Shown one piece after another: positions 1 through 8,032 of a stretch of DNA of 23,043 bases. Each line of letters starts with the position of its first letter. Position 1 is the stretch's first letter. The notes beneath the pieces were generated by a model. That model was not told where the DNA came from. It saw only the letters and a list, made by a program, of their open reading frames with translations, and did not search any database. This DNA comes from Pseudoruminococcus_B sp937901805 (GTDB taxonomy: Bacteria; Bacillota; Clostridia; Oscillospirales; Ruminococcaceae), in contig CAUWNS010000030.1 in assembly GCA_963560245.1 (NCBI GenBank), positions 1 to 23,043 of the forward strand, written 5' to 3'. The position numbers and the translations under genes are program-made.

Positions 1-10
1 CAGCTTGTTT

Positions 11-40
11 ATATTATCACACCTCCCCCTCTCCTGTCAA
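11..40 (-). promoter_or_regulatory. Sigma-A-like promoter reading off the left edge
   Basis: On the minus strand a perfect TTGACA (35-40) is followed after 16-18 bases by GATAAT/TAATAT (11-18). It points left, so it should drive a gene outside the window. The spacer is unusually purine-rich (GGAGAGGGGGAGG). No start codon for the target is visible, so the call rests on the two hexamers alone. Confidence 0.5.
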
Positions 41-50
41 TACCTTTTTT

Positions 51-70
51 CGATCTTTTTCGATCTTTTT
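51..70. repeat. Short tandem repeat, 2 x 10 bp
   Basis: The decamer CGATCTTTTT occurs twice head to tail, preceded by a further T-rich stretch. It lies between the minus-strand gene ending at 98 and the promoter at the left edge. No function can be assigned; it may be slippage in a T-rich intergenic stretch. Confidence 0.5.
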
Positions 71-97
71 TTCTTCTGCTTTTTATAATCTTTATAT

Positions 98-445
98 TTA
101 CAATTCCGCCCCGATTTCTTCAATATGGAGCAGAATACGTTCGTCAATTAGTGGTTCTGTCTGCTCATTGATTTTCATCCCTGCCTGCATCAGACGCTCT
201 CTTGCAATACGCTGTGACTGGGAGAAAAGGATTTGTCTTTTTGTCTCATTCTCTTTCAGAGGAACCTTATCAATGGTCTTCGCTAAAAAGTCGACTGTAC
301 TGTCAATGACCAGGATATCAAAGTCACAGAGTTCTGTTTCCGTTTCTTCTTTTCGTCTTCTCTCATATAAAATATTCCCTAAAGTCATAGCTGCAAAAAC
401 CCCTGCCGCAAAAATGACGACTATCCAAAATACATCGTACCACAT
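98..445 (-). CDS. Small membrane protein, LLH-type holin-like (tentative)
   Basis: A 115-residue protein with one N-terminal membrane segment (about residues 5-24, VFWIVVIFAAGVFAAMTL), then a basic stretch (ERRRKEE) and a mostly charged helical tail. The order of one short helix followed by a tail ending in a patch of the type 'RLMQAGMKINEQ...LIDERILLHIEEIGAEL' recalls phage holins of the LL-H family, in which a C-terminal domain follows a single membrane helix. I infer this from overall form, not from a diagnostic motif. The start at 445 has a clear AAGGAGGAG ribosome binding site. The gene is divergent from the SleB-like hydrolase, which would fit a lysis or cell-wall role, but it could equally be an ordinary lineage-specific membrane protein. 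Confidence 0.6.
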   Translation of the reverse strand: MWYDVFWIVVIFAAGVFAAMTLGNILYERRRKEETETELCDFDILVIDSTVDFLAKTIDKVPLKENETKRQILFSQSQRIARERLMQAGMKINEQTEPLIDERILLHIEEIGAEL

Positions 446-582
446 ATAGCTCCTCCTTTATTACAAAATTTCCTTTTACCAGGATATTCTGCAAAAAAGA
501 AAACCGTTCCGGCTAAAAAGCGGATAACCATCCCGTTTTTGGAAAGAATATGTACCATGTCAAATCGGGAGGTAAAATTTCA

Positions 583-1269
583 ATGGAAGACAAAACAATT
601 AGAATTCTCCGTATTCTCGTTATCATTATGCTTAATATCTTTTTAATTGGCTTGGTTACAAATTTGAGCGGAACCGGTTCTGTCATGACTCTATCCAAAT
701 ATGGCTCCCGTGGGGATGAAGTCCGACAGATACAGACCAGGCTAAAAGAGCTCGGCTATAATCCGGGAACGATAGACGGTATTTATGGGACAAACACACA
801 AAACGCAGTGAAATCTTTTCAGCGTGACAAGGGCCTTTCTGCCGACGGAATTGCGGGTCCGAAAACCTTAAAAGCCCTTGGGATTACTTCCGGTTCCTCC
901 TCCAGTGGGGGATATACGCAAAACGACATCAATTTGCTGGCCAGAATCATCTCCGCCGAGGCCAGGGGAGAATCTTATACCGGGCAGGTCGCCGTAGGTG
1001 CCGTCGTCTTAAACCGGGTAGAACACCCTTCCTTTCCGGACAGCATTGCCGGGGTAATCTATCAGCCGGGTGCATTCACAGCGATTACAGACGGACAATT
1101 CAATGAACCAGTCGCTGAATCCTCCGTCCGGGCAGCAAAAGAGGCGCTCAACGGCAGTGACCCCAGCGGAGGGGCTATCTATTATTATAATCCGAATAAG
1201 ACCTCTAATAAATGGATTCGCACCCGCCCGGTGATTGTACGAATCGGAAACCATCTCTTCTGCGGTTAA
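583..1269 (+). CDS. sleB: SleB-type cell wall hydrolase with peptidoglycan-binding domain
   Basis: A 228-residue enzyme likely to cleave peptidoglycan, acting outside the membrane; SleB proteins are cortex-lytic transglycosylases used in spore germination. An N-terminal uncleaved membrane anchor (residues 9-28) is followed by a PG_binding_1 domain (about 38-100, with LKELGYNPGTIDGIYG and AVKSFQRDKGL), a Ser/Gly linker (103-110) and a Hydrolase_2 domain (about 115-228). The putative catalytic Glu126 lies in ISAEARGE, and the family's C-terminal W-x(3)-RP and IGNHLFC patterns are present. An in-frame ATG at 550 exists, but the GGGAGG site just before 583 fixes the start there. Family SleB proteins usually carry a cleavable signal; here the helix looks like an anchor. 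The specific role in germination is inferred from family only. Confidence 0.88.
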   Translation: MEDKTIRILRILVIIMLNIFLIGLVTNLSGTGSVMTLSKYGSRGDEVRQIQTRLKELGYNPGTIDGIYGTNTQNAVKSFQRDKGLSADGIAGPKTLKALGITSGSSSSGGYTQNDINLLARIISAEARGESYTGQVAVGAVVLNRVEHPSFPDSIAGVIYQPGAFTAITDGQFNEPVAESSVRAAKEALNGSDPSGGAIYYYNPNKTSNKWIRTRPVIVRIGNHLFCG

Positions 1270-1330
1270 AAGACTTCCCTTTTTCTTTTCTTTAGGGTAT
1301 GATAAAGAAAACACAAGAAGGGAGACCCCC

Positions 1331-1810
1331 ATGTCATATTATAAGGAAGTCGAAACCGCCCTGGGTACTTTCGGGATTATCGAAGAGAATGGCGCTATTA
1401 CTTTTGTCCTGTTTCATCCGGAAAAAGAACGCCCAAAGGAATGTACGGAACAGTCCACTCCTCTTTTAGAACGTGCCGCCGTACAACTTTCAGAGTATGC
1501 ACTGGGCAAACGGAGAGACTTTGACCTTCCTCTTTCGCCAAAGGGGACCGAATTCCAGAAAAAAGTATGGGAAGAACTCCAAAAAATCCCATATGGGGAC
1601 ACCATCAGTTATCAGGAACTTGCACGCAGGATCGGGAACCCGAAAGCCTGCCGTGCAGTCGGCGCCGCCAATGGGAAAAATCCTATCCCAATTATCATCC
1701 CATGCCATCGTGTCATCGGAGAGAACGGGACGCTCACCGGTTTCGGCGGGGGCCTCGCCCTGAAAGAAGCCATGATAAATTTGGAAGCAGGACAGTCCAT
1801 GCTGCTGTAA
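1331..1810 (+). CDS. ogt: Methylated-DNA--protein-cysteine methyltransferase (Ogt type)
   Basis: A 159-residue suicide repair protein that transfers the alkyl group from O6-alkylguanine in DNA to its own cysteine. The active-site motif IPCHRV is present with Cys125 as acceptor, preceded by the winged-helix region (FQKKVWEELQKIPYGDTISY, about 75-94) and RAVGAANGKNP. The N-terminal domain is short, as in Ogt. The start at 1331 is preceded by AAGGGAG; a longer in-frame opening at 1235 overlaps the end of the upstream gene and lacks a binding site. It lies 61 bases after the SleB gene and ends at a strong hairpin, so it may be the last gene of that transcript. A small AT hairpin (TTTTCTTTA...TAAAGAAAA) lies between the two genes. 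Confidence 0.93.
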   Translation: MSYYKEVETALGTFGIIEENGAITFVLFHPEKERPKECTEQSTPLLERAAVQLSEYALGKRRDFDLPLSPKGTEFQKKVWEELQKIPYGDTISYQELARRIGNPKACRAVGAANGKNPIPIIIPCHRVIGENGTLTGFGGGLALKEAMINLEAGQSMLL

Positions 1811-1853
1811 AAGGAGATATCCGGCGCAAAATCCGCTGGATATCTCCTTTTTC
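1809..1853. terminator. Bidirectional rho-independent terminator
   Basis: A perfect 12-bp stem AAGGAGATATCC/GGATATCTCCTT (1811-1822 and 1838-1849) with T runs on both outer sides. It lies between the convergent ogt and methyltransferase genes and can serve both. Confidence 0.88.
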
Positions 1854-1861
1854 ATAATTAC

Positions 1862-2560
1862 TTATTTTTTAAGCAGGATATGATGAAAAAAAGCAATTCC
1901 CTGGAACTCCGTTTTCCCGCTTACTTCCCGTTCCACGGAAAGCATCTGTTCCTGCCAGTATGGCTCCCTCTGGATCTCCTGGTTTTGCTGCAAATCCCAA
2001 AAAGTCCGAAAACCAAATATTTTTTCTATTTTCAGACCCGGACACCATTTTAGCAGATCCTGCACTTCATAATACCGAATCGCGCCAAACTGCGCGGCCT
2101 TCCCATCCTCTCCCTGTAAAAGCTGCCGCGCATGGGAAAAATTGTTGAGCAGGACCACCATCTGCATCACCCGTCCGGCACGATTGTGTTTCACAATGGA
2201 AATCGTTCCTCCCGGACGGAGAATCCGGGAAAACTCAGACAGGATTGCAGGGCGGCACGGCGGTTCCACATATTCCAGCACATTATGACAGAGAATGAAA
2301 TCCATGGACGCATCAGACAGCCGTTTCAGCAATTCTCCGGAACCAACCCACTGCGTATAGGGAAAATCTTCAAAACGGTCTTTCAGCATTTCCTCAGAAG
2401 GCTCGATTGCAACCACACGGTTGTCCTTGGCAAAATGATTCGCCGTCGTTCCATCCCCGCTGCCAAAATCCAGCATATCCAACCCGCGGATCGGGCCAAT
2501 CTGCTCAAAAATCAGCCTCTTTGCCAGCAGATCCCACACCGGCAGCTCTTTTTTCCCCAT
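1862..2560 (-). CDS. SAM-dependent methyltransferase, CmoM/SmtA-like
   Basis: A 232-residue class I methyltransferase. Motif I is MLDFGSGDGT (residues 29-38) and the acidic end of strand 2 is VVAIEPS. The C-terminal half carries patterns I associate with the CmoM/SmtA group, which methylates the wobble uridine cmo5U of tRNA: HNVLEYV, LRPGGTISIVKHNRAG, an NNF step, and GFRTFWDL. The true start is 2560, where GGAGGAG precedes the ATG; an upstream in-frame extension to 2857 runs through a broken acetyltransferase gene and is not real. It is the last gene of the tetrapyrrole operon, 29 bases after the acetyltransferase remnant, and ends at a bidirectional terminator. The substrate could be tRNA or something else; the operon position does not prove a role in tetrapyrroles. 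Confidence 0.82.
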   Translation of the reverse strand: MGKKELPVWDLLAKRLIFEQIGPIRGLDMLDFGSGDGTTANHFAKDNRVVAIEPSEEMLKDRFEDFPYTQWVGSGELLKRLSDASMDFILCHNVLEYVEPPCRPAILSEFSRILRPGGTISIVKHNRAGRVMQMVVLLNNFSHARQLLQGEDGKAAQFGAIRYYEVQDLLKWCPGLKIEKIFGFRTFWDLQQNQEIQREPYWQEQMLSVEREVSGKTEFQGIAFFHHILLKK

Positions 2561-2589
2561 ATGGTTCTCCTCCGCTTCCTGTCCGCCGA

Positions 2590-3020
2590 TTAAAGCGGTT
2601 TTATAAAACAGATTACCCGGTTTGCTTCTGAAAACCCGGCATGCAAGTGGAAGGTCAGGCTCTACGTGTTCCCCAGCTCGCAGTCGCTCGTAAGCCTCGG
2701 CAGCCATGCTGTCTAGCCCAATTCTCACAGGCAGACACAAGCGCCGACGCAATCTTTCGCCCACGAAAAGCCGGCTTGACATAGATTCCCTCCAGGTATC
2801 CTGTCGGGGAATACTTTGCCCCTTCCACATAATCTGAGCGGAGGGAACACAGGGCAAACCCGGCGGGGCATCCCCGTTCCAGGAACAGGAACGCCGCCTT
2901 TCCCTTTGCTGTGAGGTAGTCTTTCATCTCTCCATATAACCTGTCCCCGGAATCCGGCCAGAGTTTTTCCGCCAAAGCCATTACCTGCGGCAGCTGGCCG
3001 GAGCCTGCCCGTTGTATCAA
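2590..3020 (-). pseudogene. Broken GNAT acetyltransferase, AAC(6')-like
   Basis: Reading from a TTG at 3020, residues 1-110 are a normal GNAT fold: LPQVMALAEKLWPD, then DYVEGAKYSPTGYLEGIYV and the acetyl-CoA loop FRGRKIASALVSACENWA, closest in style to aminoglycoside 6'-N-acetyltransferases. The frame then runs into an unrelated tail ending at 2655. The expected C-terminus is still there in another frame: DCELGNT, SLTFHLHAGF, SEANRVICFIKPL and a TAA at 2590. So there is a frameshift near 2685, and in the restored frame a TAG (2662-2664) sits where the family has Glu. A four-base loss from a GAGC repeat would explain the shift. The TTG overlaps the stop of the upstream chelatase gene (GGGGGG binding site nearby), so the intact gene was translationally coupled to the operon. 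A sequencing error could explain the shift but hardly both lesions. Confidence 0.85.
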
Positions 3021-4303
3021 AAAGACATCCCCCCGATTTTATTGAGAAAGAGCCTGCGTACACAGGCAAGTTCCATCAGCCCAGTGCACTCCTTTTGCAC
3101 TTGATAGCCGTTTCGGGCAAGGCGTACACAGACGGAATCCTCTCCGTCAAAGAGATCTCGTCCGGTATGATAGCCCAGCAGCAAAAACAGAGGGATCACC
3201 TGCACCGGAAGATCCCGCCGCAGGACAGGCAATTCTTCTTTTACCATGAGCAGAGTTTCTTCTGGAAGCAACGCCCCGCACAGCAGTTTCTGCCATTCAG
3301 GTCCAAACCCGTGGCAGGCAAAGATCCTCTGACCATCCCAGGGAAATTCTCTCCGCAGGCAGCAGAATAATTCCTGCGCATCGGTTTTTCCCGAGACAAG
3401 AGGTTCCCCGATACGAACGTCCAGATGGGAAAATTCCCTCACGCACGCAGATACCTGCCGGGAATAACTCCCCGGTGCAAACAAAATCGGCTGAAGCAGG
3501 ATATGGGCGATCCCCAGGGCATCCGCCAGATGCAGAAGTTCCCCAAGAAGCGGTATGGAAATCCCCCTGGCAGAGAGTTTTGCCTGCATTTTTTCGCTCA
3601 AAAAGGCCTCGCAGACCGGAATGGGCGGGTAGTGCGCTTCGATTTCCCTGGAAAACGGGAACACCCGGCTGCGCATCGCTTCTTCACTTGCCGTCCCATG
3701 CCAGACTGCAATCAGCAGTTTCCCCCGTTCCACTGCAAGTGCCAAGGCGCCGAGCGTCTCCTTCTCCCATGCGGGCAGCCTTTTCAGCAGTTCCTGCCTC
3801 TCCTCTGTCCTCAGAGAAGAACGAACAATCTGCTCCCGCAGCCGTTTCAGCGCCGGAAGTTTATCTGTCAACGGCCTGGAGCAAATCTCCCACCGTTCAA
3901 GCAGCGCCGCATCCAGTGCAGGATAAGCGCCATGGGTGGAAACTGCGGCGGTAATCCCGCCAAACTCCCGGTTTCCCATGCTGTGAAGCGCCGCATCCGA
4001 ATCCTGATGCACGCTCATGGTGAGGAGCCCTCGTGCATTGGCCTCCAAAATGATCCGGTGGTTGAGCGCCCGGTCATCCGTTGCAGCTACCACGAGGAAC
4101 ATCCCATCAAGCAGGGCCGTCTCATACTTCTGTGAGAACATCTTTGCACGGACAGCCTCAAAACCCTCGATGAAGGAAGGGGCCACAACGGTGAGACAGG
4201 CCCCTTCCCCTGCAAACCGCTGCGCTTTGCGTAGCGCCTGCCGTCCTCCCCCTACAACCAGCACCGGCTTTCCAGACAGGGAAAGTTCTGCAAACAATCC
4301 CAT
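3017..4303 (-). CDS. Precorrin-2 dehydrogenase fused to CbiK-like metal chelatase
   Basis: A 428-residue two-domain protein. Residues 1-155 match the SirC/Met8/CysG-N type NAD-dependent precorrin-2 dehydrogenase: nucleotide loop VLVVGGGRQALRKA, VVAATDD, and ITAAVSTHGAYPALDAALL. Residues about 193-420 match the CbiK-type sirohydrochlorin chelatase: LIAVWHGTA, a QPILFAPG strand, His331 in FACHGFG and His379 in LGYHTGRDLFDGEDSV, the positions equivalent to the metal-binding histidines of the family. The usual first strand has WHG where most CbiK have S-F-G. Together the halves would turn precorrin-2 into sirohydrochlorin and insert Co2+ or Fe2+; the metal is not predictable here. The start lies two bases after the hemL stop, with GGGGTAGGA upstream. 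These activities are usually separate proteins or part of CysG-type fusions; this pairing is uncommon to my knowledge. Confidence 0.87.
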   Translation of the reverse strand: MGLFAELSLSGKPVLVVGGGRQALRKAQRFAGEGACLTVVAPSFIEGFEAVRAKMFSQKYETALLDGMFLVVAATDDRALNHRIILEANARGLLTMSVHQDSDAALHSMGNREFGGITAAVSTHGAYPALDAALLERWEICSRPLTDKLPALKRLREQIVRSSLRTEERQELLKRLPAWEKETLGALALAVERGKLLIAVWHGTASEEAMRSRVFPFSREIEAHYPPIPVCEAFLSEKMQAKLSARGISIPLLGELLHLADALGIAHILLQPILFAPGSYSRQVSACVREFSHLDVRIGEPLVSGKTDAQELFCCLRREFPWDGQRIFACHGFGPEWQKLLCGALLPEETLLMVKEELPVLRRDLPVQVIPLFLLLGYHTGRDLFDGEDSVCVRLARNGYQVQKECTGLMELACVRRLFLNKIGGMSF

Positions 4304-4305
4304 TC

Positions 4306-5598
4306 CTACCCCTCGCAGGCGGACAGGGCTCTGTCCATGGCATACAAGGTCCGCTCCAGATCCTCCTGCGTGTGGGCGGCACTGACAAACATTGCTTCAA
4401 ACTGGGAGGGCGCAAGCAGGACGCCCTGATCCAGCATGCTCTGGAAGTATTTGGAGAACTTATCCGTATCACAGGTCTTGACATCGTCATAACAGACGAC
4501 CTCCCGCTCCGTGAAAAACAGGCAGAGCAGGGAACCGACCCGGTTGATCGTATAATGCAGGCCATGCCTTGCGAGCAGCTCCCGCATCCCGGCTTCCAGC
4601 TTTGCGGCATATTCCTCCACTGTTTGGTAGATTTCCCGGTGTTCTTTTAAATAGGACAGGAGTTTGAACCCCATGAACATCGCAAGCGGATTGCCCGAAA
4701 GCGTTCCCGCCTGGTAGACCGGCCCTTTTGGGGAAACCATAGACATGATCTCCCGCTTTCCCGCATAGGCGCCGACCGGCAGCCCGCTGCCGATGATCTT
4801 TCCAAAACAGGCCATATCCGGATCGATGCCATACAACTGGGACGCTCCGCCAAAGGCGGCGCGGAATCCGCTGATGACCTCGTCAAAGATGAGGACAATC
4901 CCCTGCTCGGTACACAGGGCGCGCAGCCCCTCCAGAAATCCCGGGCGGGGCGGGATTACCCCCATATTGCCGGCAATGGGTTCTACAATGATCGCCGCTA
5001 TCTCCCCCCTGTTTTCCTCCACCGTCTCCTGGACGGAGGCAAGATCATTATACCGGCAGACTAGGGTGTTTTTCACCACGTCCGCAGGAACTCCAGGGCT
5101 GGTCGGCACGCCAAAGGTCAGCGCGCCGGAACCGGATTTCACCAGCAGGCAGTCCGAATGCCCGTGATAACACCCCTCAAATTTGATAATCTTATCTTTT
5201 CCCGTATATCCGCGTGCGGCACGGATGGCGCTCATGGTAGCCTCGGTTCCGGAATTAACCATGCGCACCATCTCGGCGCTTTTGTACGCCGAGCAGATGA
5301 GCTGCGCCATCCGGGTTTCCATCTCTGTGGGCAGCCCGTAACTCATCCCGCGCCGGATCGCTTCCAGCGCGCCTTCTTCCATCATCGGATGGGAGTGGCC
5401 GAGCACAAACGGTCCCCAGGAACAGATATAGTCAATATATTCGTTCCCATCAATATCTACAATGCGGCTGCCCTTGGCATGATCCACAAAAATCGGTTCC
5501 CCGCCGACGGATTGGAATGCCCGCACCGGGGAATTGACCCCGCCGGGGATCACTCCACAGGCTTTTGCAAACGCCGCTTTCGATTTTTCGTGGTTCAT
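4306..5598 (-). CDS. hemL: Glutamate-1-semialdehyde 2,1-aminomutase
   Basis: A 430-residue PLP enzyme, the usual length for the family, that converts glutamate-1-semialdehyde to 5-aminolevulinate in the cytoplasm. Visible landmarks are GVNSPVRAF near the N-terminus, VNSGTEATMSAIRAARG (114-130), YHGHSD, LIFDEVISGFR (236-246) and the Schiff-base lysine Lys267 in CFGKIIGSGLPVGAYAG. The start has an AAAGGAGGAG site, and its ATG overlaps the hemB stop (ATGA), so the two are translationally coupled. Together with hemA in the same operon it provides the C5 route to 5-aminolevulinate. Confidence 0.97.
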   Translation of the reverse strand: MNHEKSKAAFAKACGVIPGGVNSPVRAFQSVGGEPIFVDHAKGSRIVDIDGNEYIDYICSWGPFVLGHSHPMMEEGALEAIRRGMSYGLPTEMETRMAQLICSAYKSAEMVRMVNSGTEATMSAIRAARGYTGKDKIIKFEGCYHGHSDCLLVKSGSGALTFGVPTSPGVPADVVKNTLVCRYNDLASVQETVEENRGEIAAIIVEPIAGNMGVIPPRPGFLEGLRALCTEQGIVLIFDEVISGFRAAFGGASQLYGIDPDMACFGKIIGSGLPVGAYAGKREIMSMVSPKGPVYQAGTLSGNPLAMFMGFKLLSYLKEHREIYQTVEEYAAKLEAGMRELLARHGLHYTINRVGSLLCLFFTEREVVCYDDVKTCDTDKFSKYFQSMLDQGVLLAPSQFEAMFVSAAHTQEDLERTLYAMDRALSACEG

Positions 5599-6572
5599 GC
5601 CCTCTCCTCCTTTAATTTCTGCGCTGCGTACAGGGCGAAATAGGTGATAATCAGGTTTGCCCCCGCGCGCTTGATGGCGGTCAGGCTTTCCAGAATCACC
5701 GATTCATTCATCAGGCCCTGCTCGACAGCCAAACGCAGCATGGCGTATTCTCCGCTGACATTATATGCCGCAACGGGCACATCGAAGTTCAGGGAGGCCT
5801 CCTTGACCACGTCCAGATAGGCGAGCGCCGGCTTGACCATGACGATATCCGCGCCCTCCTCAATATCTGCGGCGATTTCCCTCAGCGCTTCCCGTCCGTT
5901 CGCATAATCCATCTGATAGGCCCTGCGATCCCCAAACGAGGGAGCGGAACCCGCCGCCTCCCGGAACGGGCCGTAATAGCTGGAGGCATACTTGGCGCTG
6001 TATCCCATCAGCGCCACATTGACAAATCCCTCCCTATCCAAAGCCGCGCGTATGGACTGGATATGTCCGTCCATCATATCGCTGGGGGCCACCATATCGA
6101 TCCCCGCCCGCGCGTAGCTGAGGGCAATCTGATCCAGGACTTCCAGCGTGCGGTCGTTTACCACATAACCCTGTTCGTCCAAAATCCCACAGTGCCCGTG
6201 ATCCGTATACTCGCACATGCAGACGTCCCCAATCACATAGATCTCCGGGTTTGTCTCCTTGATTTTGCGGATTGCCCGCTGGACAACGCCGTTTTCCTCA
6301 TAGGCGCTGGAGCCGCAGGCGTCCTTGTGATCCGGGATTCCAAACAGGATGCAGGAATAAACTCCTGCCTGTTCCATTTCCTGCACAACCTCCGGGAGTT
6401 TATCCACCGAATAATGGCAGATCCCTTTTAACGAGGGGATCTCCCGCTTTACGCCTTCCCCTTCCACCACAAAAATCGGGTATACAAAATCAGAAGGCTG
6501 CAAAACCGTCTCCTGCATCATTTTCCTTATGACTGCATTTTTGCGCAGTCTCCTGCCACGGTAAAACATCAT
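5595..6572 (-). CDS. hemB: Porphobilinogen synthase (ALA dehydratase)
   Basis: A 325-residue enzyme that condenses two 5-aminolevulinate molecules to porphobilinogen. The two active-site lysines are visible: Lys194 in YSAKYASSYYGPF and Lys247 in MVKPALAYLD. The cysteine cluster GDVCMCEYTDHGHCG (Cys118, 120, 128) marks it as a zinc-dependent form. The chosen start (6572) is seven bases after GGAGG; an adjacent ATG at 6569 is a possible alternative. The start overlaps the TGA of the preceding cobA/hemD gene. A longer opening to 6710 lies inside that gene and has no binding site. Confidence 0.97.
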   Translation of the reverse strand: MMFYRGRRLRKNAVIRKMMQETVLQPSDFVYPIFVVEGEGVKREIPSLKGICHYSVDKLPEVVQEMEQAGVYSCILFGIPDHKDACGSSAYEENGVVQRAIRKIKETNPEIYVIGDVCMCEYTDHGHCGILDEQGYVVNDRTLEVLDQIALSYARAGIDMVAPSDMMDGHIQSIRAALDREGFVNVALMGYSAKYASSYYGPFREAAGSAPSFGDRRAYQMDYANGREALREIAADIEEGADIVMVKPALAYLDVVKEASLNFDVPVAAYNVSGEYAMLRLAVEQGLMNESVILESLTAIKRAGANLIITYFALYAAQKLKEERA

Positions 6573-8032
6573 GATTTCCCTCCTGTTATCACTGCGCGGG
6601 CAAGTGAATCCAGATCCGCCCGCTGAGCTTGTATCGGCGCCGCGCCGTATGTTCTCAAGGTATGACTGGTTTTTTCCCCGATGGAAAAGCACCGGCTTTT
6701 CCTCAAACACTCCGTCCCAAACGCTTTTACAACTGCGTGGACGGCCGAAGAACAGGAAAACACCAAATCCGTAAAGCCGCCTTCTCCGGCCTGTTCCCGC
6801 AGAGTTTCCCCCTGAACAGGGCAGTTTTCATAGAGTTCCAGCATACGCACTCCAAATTCCTCAAAACAGGGCGGAAGAGAGCCCCGCACCTTGATAAGCA
6901 GGGTCTCCTTTCCGGAAAATCCCGCCTCGCGGATACTTTTGCACAGCGCTTCGCTGTAGAATGTATCCGGAACGAGATCAGCGCGCACCCCATAGGAACA
7001 CAGCCTGTCCGCCGTCGAGTTTCCCACTGCGGCAACAGAAATTCCCGCAAGCGAACGGGCGTCCTTTCCCGCGGCAAAAAGCCCATGGAAAAAAGCATCC
7101 ACCCCGTGTTTGCTGGAAAAGGCCAGACAGCGTATCCCCTCCAACATATCCTCCGAGAATGCGCCGGGGATCTCCCGGAGTTCCCCAGTACAGGCCTCCG
7201 TCACCTTTGCGCCGAGCTGTTCGAAGCGTTCTGCCAGAGGAGAGGACTCCTTTCCCGGATGGGGCAGAAAAACCGACCGGCCAAACAGGGGCAGGCGTTC
7301 AAAAAAGTTCAGGCGCTCTCTCAGGGAGACGACTTCCCCTACCACAATCAGCGCCGGAGAAGAAAGCGGATGACGGCGCAGCGCCTGTTCCAGTTCTCCA
7401 AGCGGCGCCGACACCGTCTGCTGGGAGGGGAGCGCCGCATGGGAAATCACTGCGGCAGGCGTCTGCGGGGACATGCCCGCCTCAAGCAGATTCGTGGAAA
7501 TTTCCCCCACTTTGGACAAACCCATCAGAAAGACGAGCGTTTCCTTTGAGCGCGCCATCGAGGGGAAGTCCAAGTCAGTCAGTTTGTCATCCTTATCATG
7601 GGCGGTCACTACATGAAATCCGTGGGAAAGTCCTCGATGCGTAACGGGGATTCCCCCATAGGCAAGACCGCCGATACTGGAACTGATTCCCGGCACCACT
7701 TCAAAATCCACGCCGTGTTCCAGCAAATATAGTCCTTCTTCACCGCCCCGGCCAAAGACATAGACATCCCCGCCTTTGAGCCGCACAACGGTTTCATATT
7801 CCTGTGCGCAGCGGACCAGCAGTGCGTTGATCTCCTCCTGCCTCATGGTATGCCTGCTCGCCGCCTTGCCGGCATAGATAAGGCGGCAGTGCTCCCCAGT
7901 CAGCGAAAGCAGGCGGGGATTTGCCAGCCGGTCATAGACAATGCAGTCGGCGCGCTCGAGCAGATGTTTCCCCCTTACTGTAATCAGTCCGGGATCTCCC
8001 GGGCCTGCGCCAACCAGATACACTTTCCCCAT
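6569..8032 (-). CDS. cobA/hemD: Uroporphyrinogen-III C-methyltransferase / uroporphyrinogen-III synthase fusion
   Basis: A 487-residue bifunctional protein. Residues 1-245 are the SAM uroporphyrinogen methyltransferase (CobA/SUMT): VYLVGAGPGDPGLITV, YDRL, RLKGGDVYVFGRG, VVPGISSS and the PVTHRG patch. Residues about 250-487 are a HemD domain, poorly conserved as usual, with LAFSSKHGVDAFF and DLVFSCSSAVHAV. It closes and inverts ring D of hydroxymethylbilane and then methylates uroporphyrinogen III twice to precorrin-2, committing carbon to siroheme or cobalamin. This fusion is established in clostridia (for example Clostridium josui HemD). Its ATG overlaps the hemC stop by one base (TAATG), with AAGGAAG upstream. 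A 40-residue upstream extension in frame is inside hemC and rejected. Confidence 0.95.
   Translation of the reverse strand: MGKVYLVGAGPGDPGLITVRGKHLLERADCIVYDRLANPRLLSLTGEHCRLIYAGKAASRHTMRQEEINALLVRCAQEYETVVRLKGGDVYVFGRGGEEGLYLLEHGVDFEVVPGISSSIGGLAYGGIPVTHRGLSHGFHVVTAHDKDDKLTDLDFPSMARSKETLVFLMGLSKVGEISTNLLEAGMSPQTPAAVISHAALPSQQTVSAPLGELEQALRRHPLSSPALIVVGEVVSLRERLNFFERLPLFGRSVFLPHPGKESSPLAERFEQLGAKVTEACTGELREIPGAFSEDMLEGIRCLAFSSKHGVDAFFHGLFAAGKDARSLAGISVAAVGNSTADRLCSYGVRADLVPDTFYSEALCKSIREAGFSGKETLLIKVRGSLPPCFEEFGVRMLELYENCPVQGETLREQAGEGGFTDLVFSCSSAVHAVVKAFGTECLRKSRCFSIGEKTSHTLRTYGAAPIQAQRADLDSLARAVITGGKS

Noticed and set aside
2561..2857. 99-residue N-terminal extension of the methyltransferase
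   Set aside because: It runs through the broken acetyltransferase in a third frame, and GGAGGAG fixes the start at 2560.
3425..4135. Long plus-strand open frame opposite sirC/cbiK
   Set aside because: It is antisense to a recognisable two-domain enzyme, has no family motifs, and is rich in Pro, Arg and His as expected from the complement of a GC-rich gene.
6629..7549. 306-codon plus-strand open frame opposite cobA/hemD
   Set aside because: Antisense shadow of the HemD/CobA coding region; no ribosome binding site, no recognised domain, composition typical of a shadow frame.
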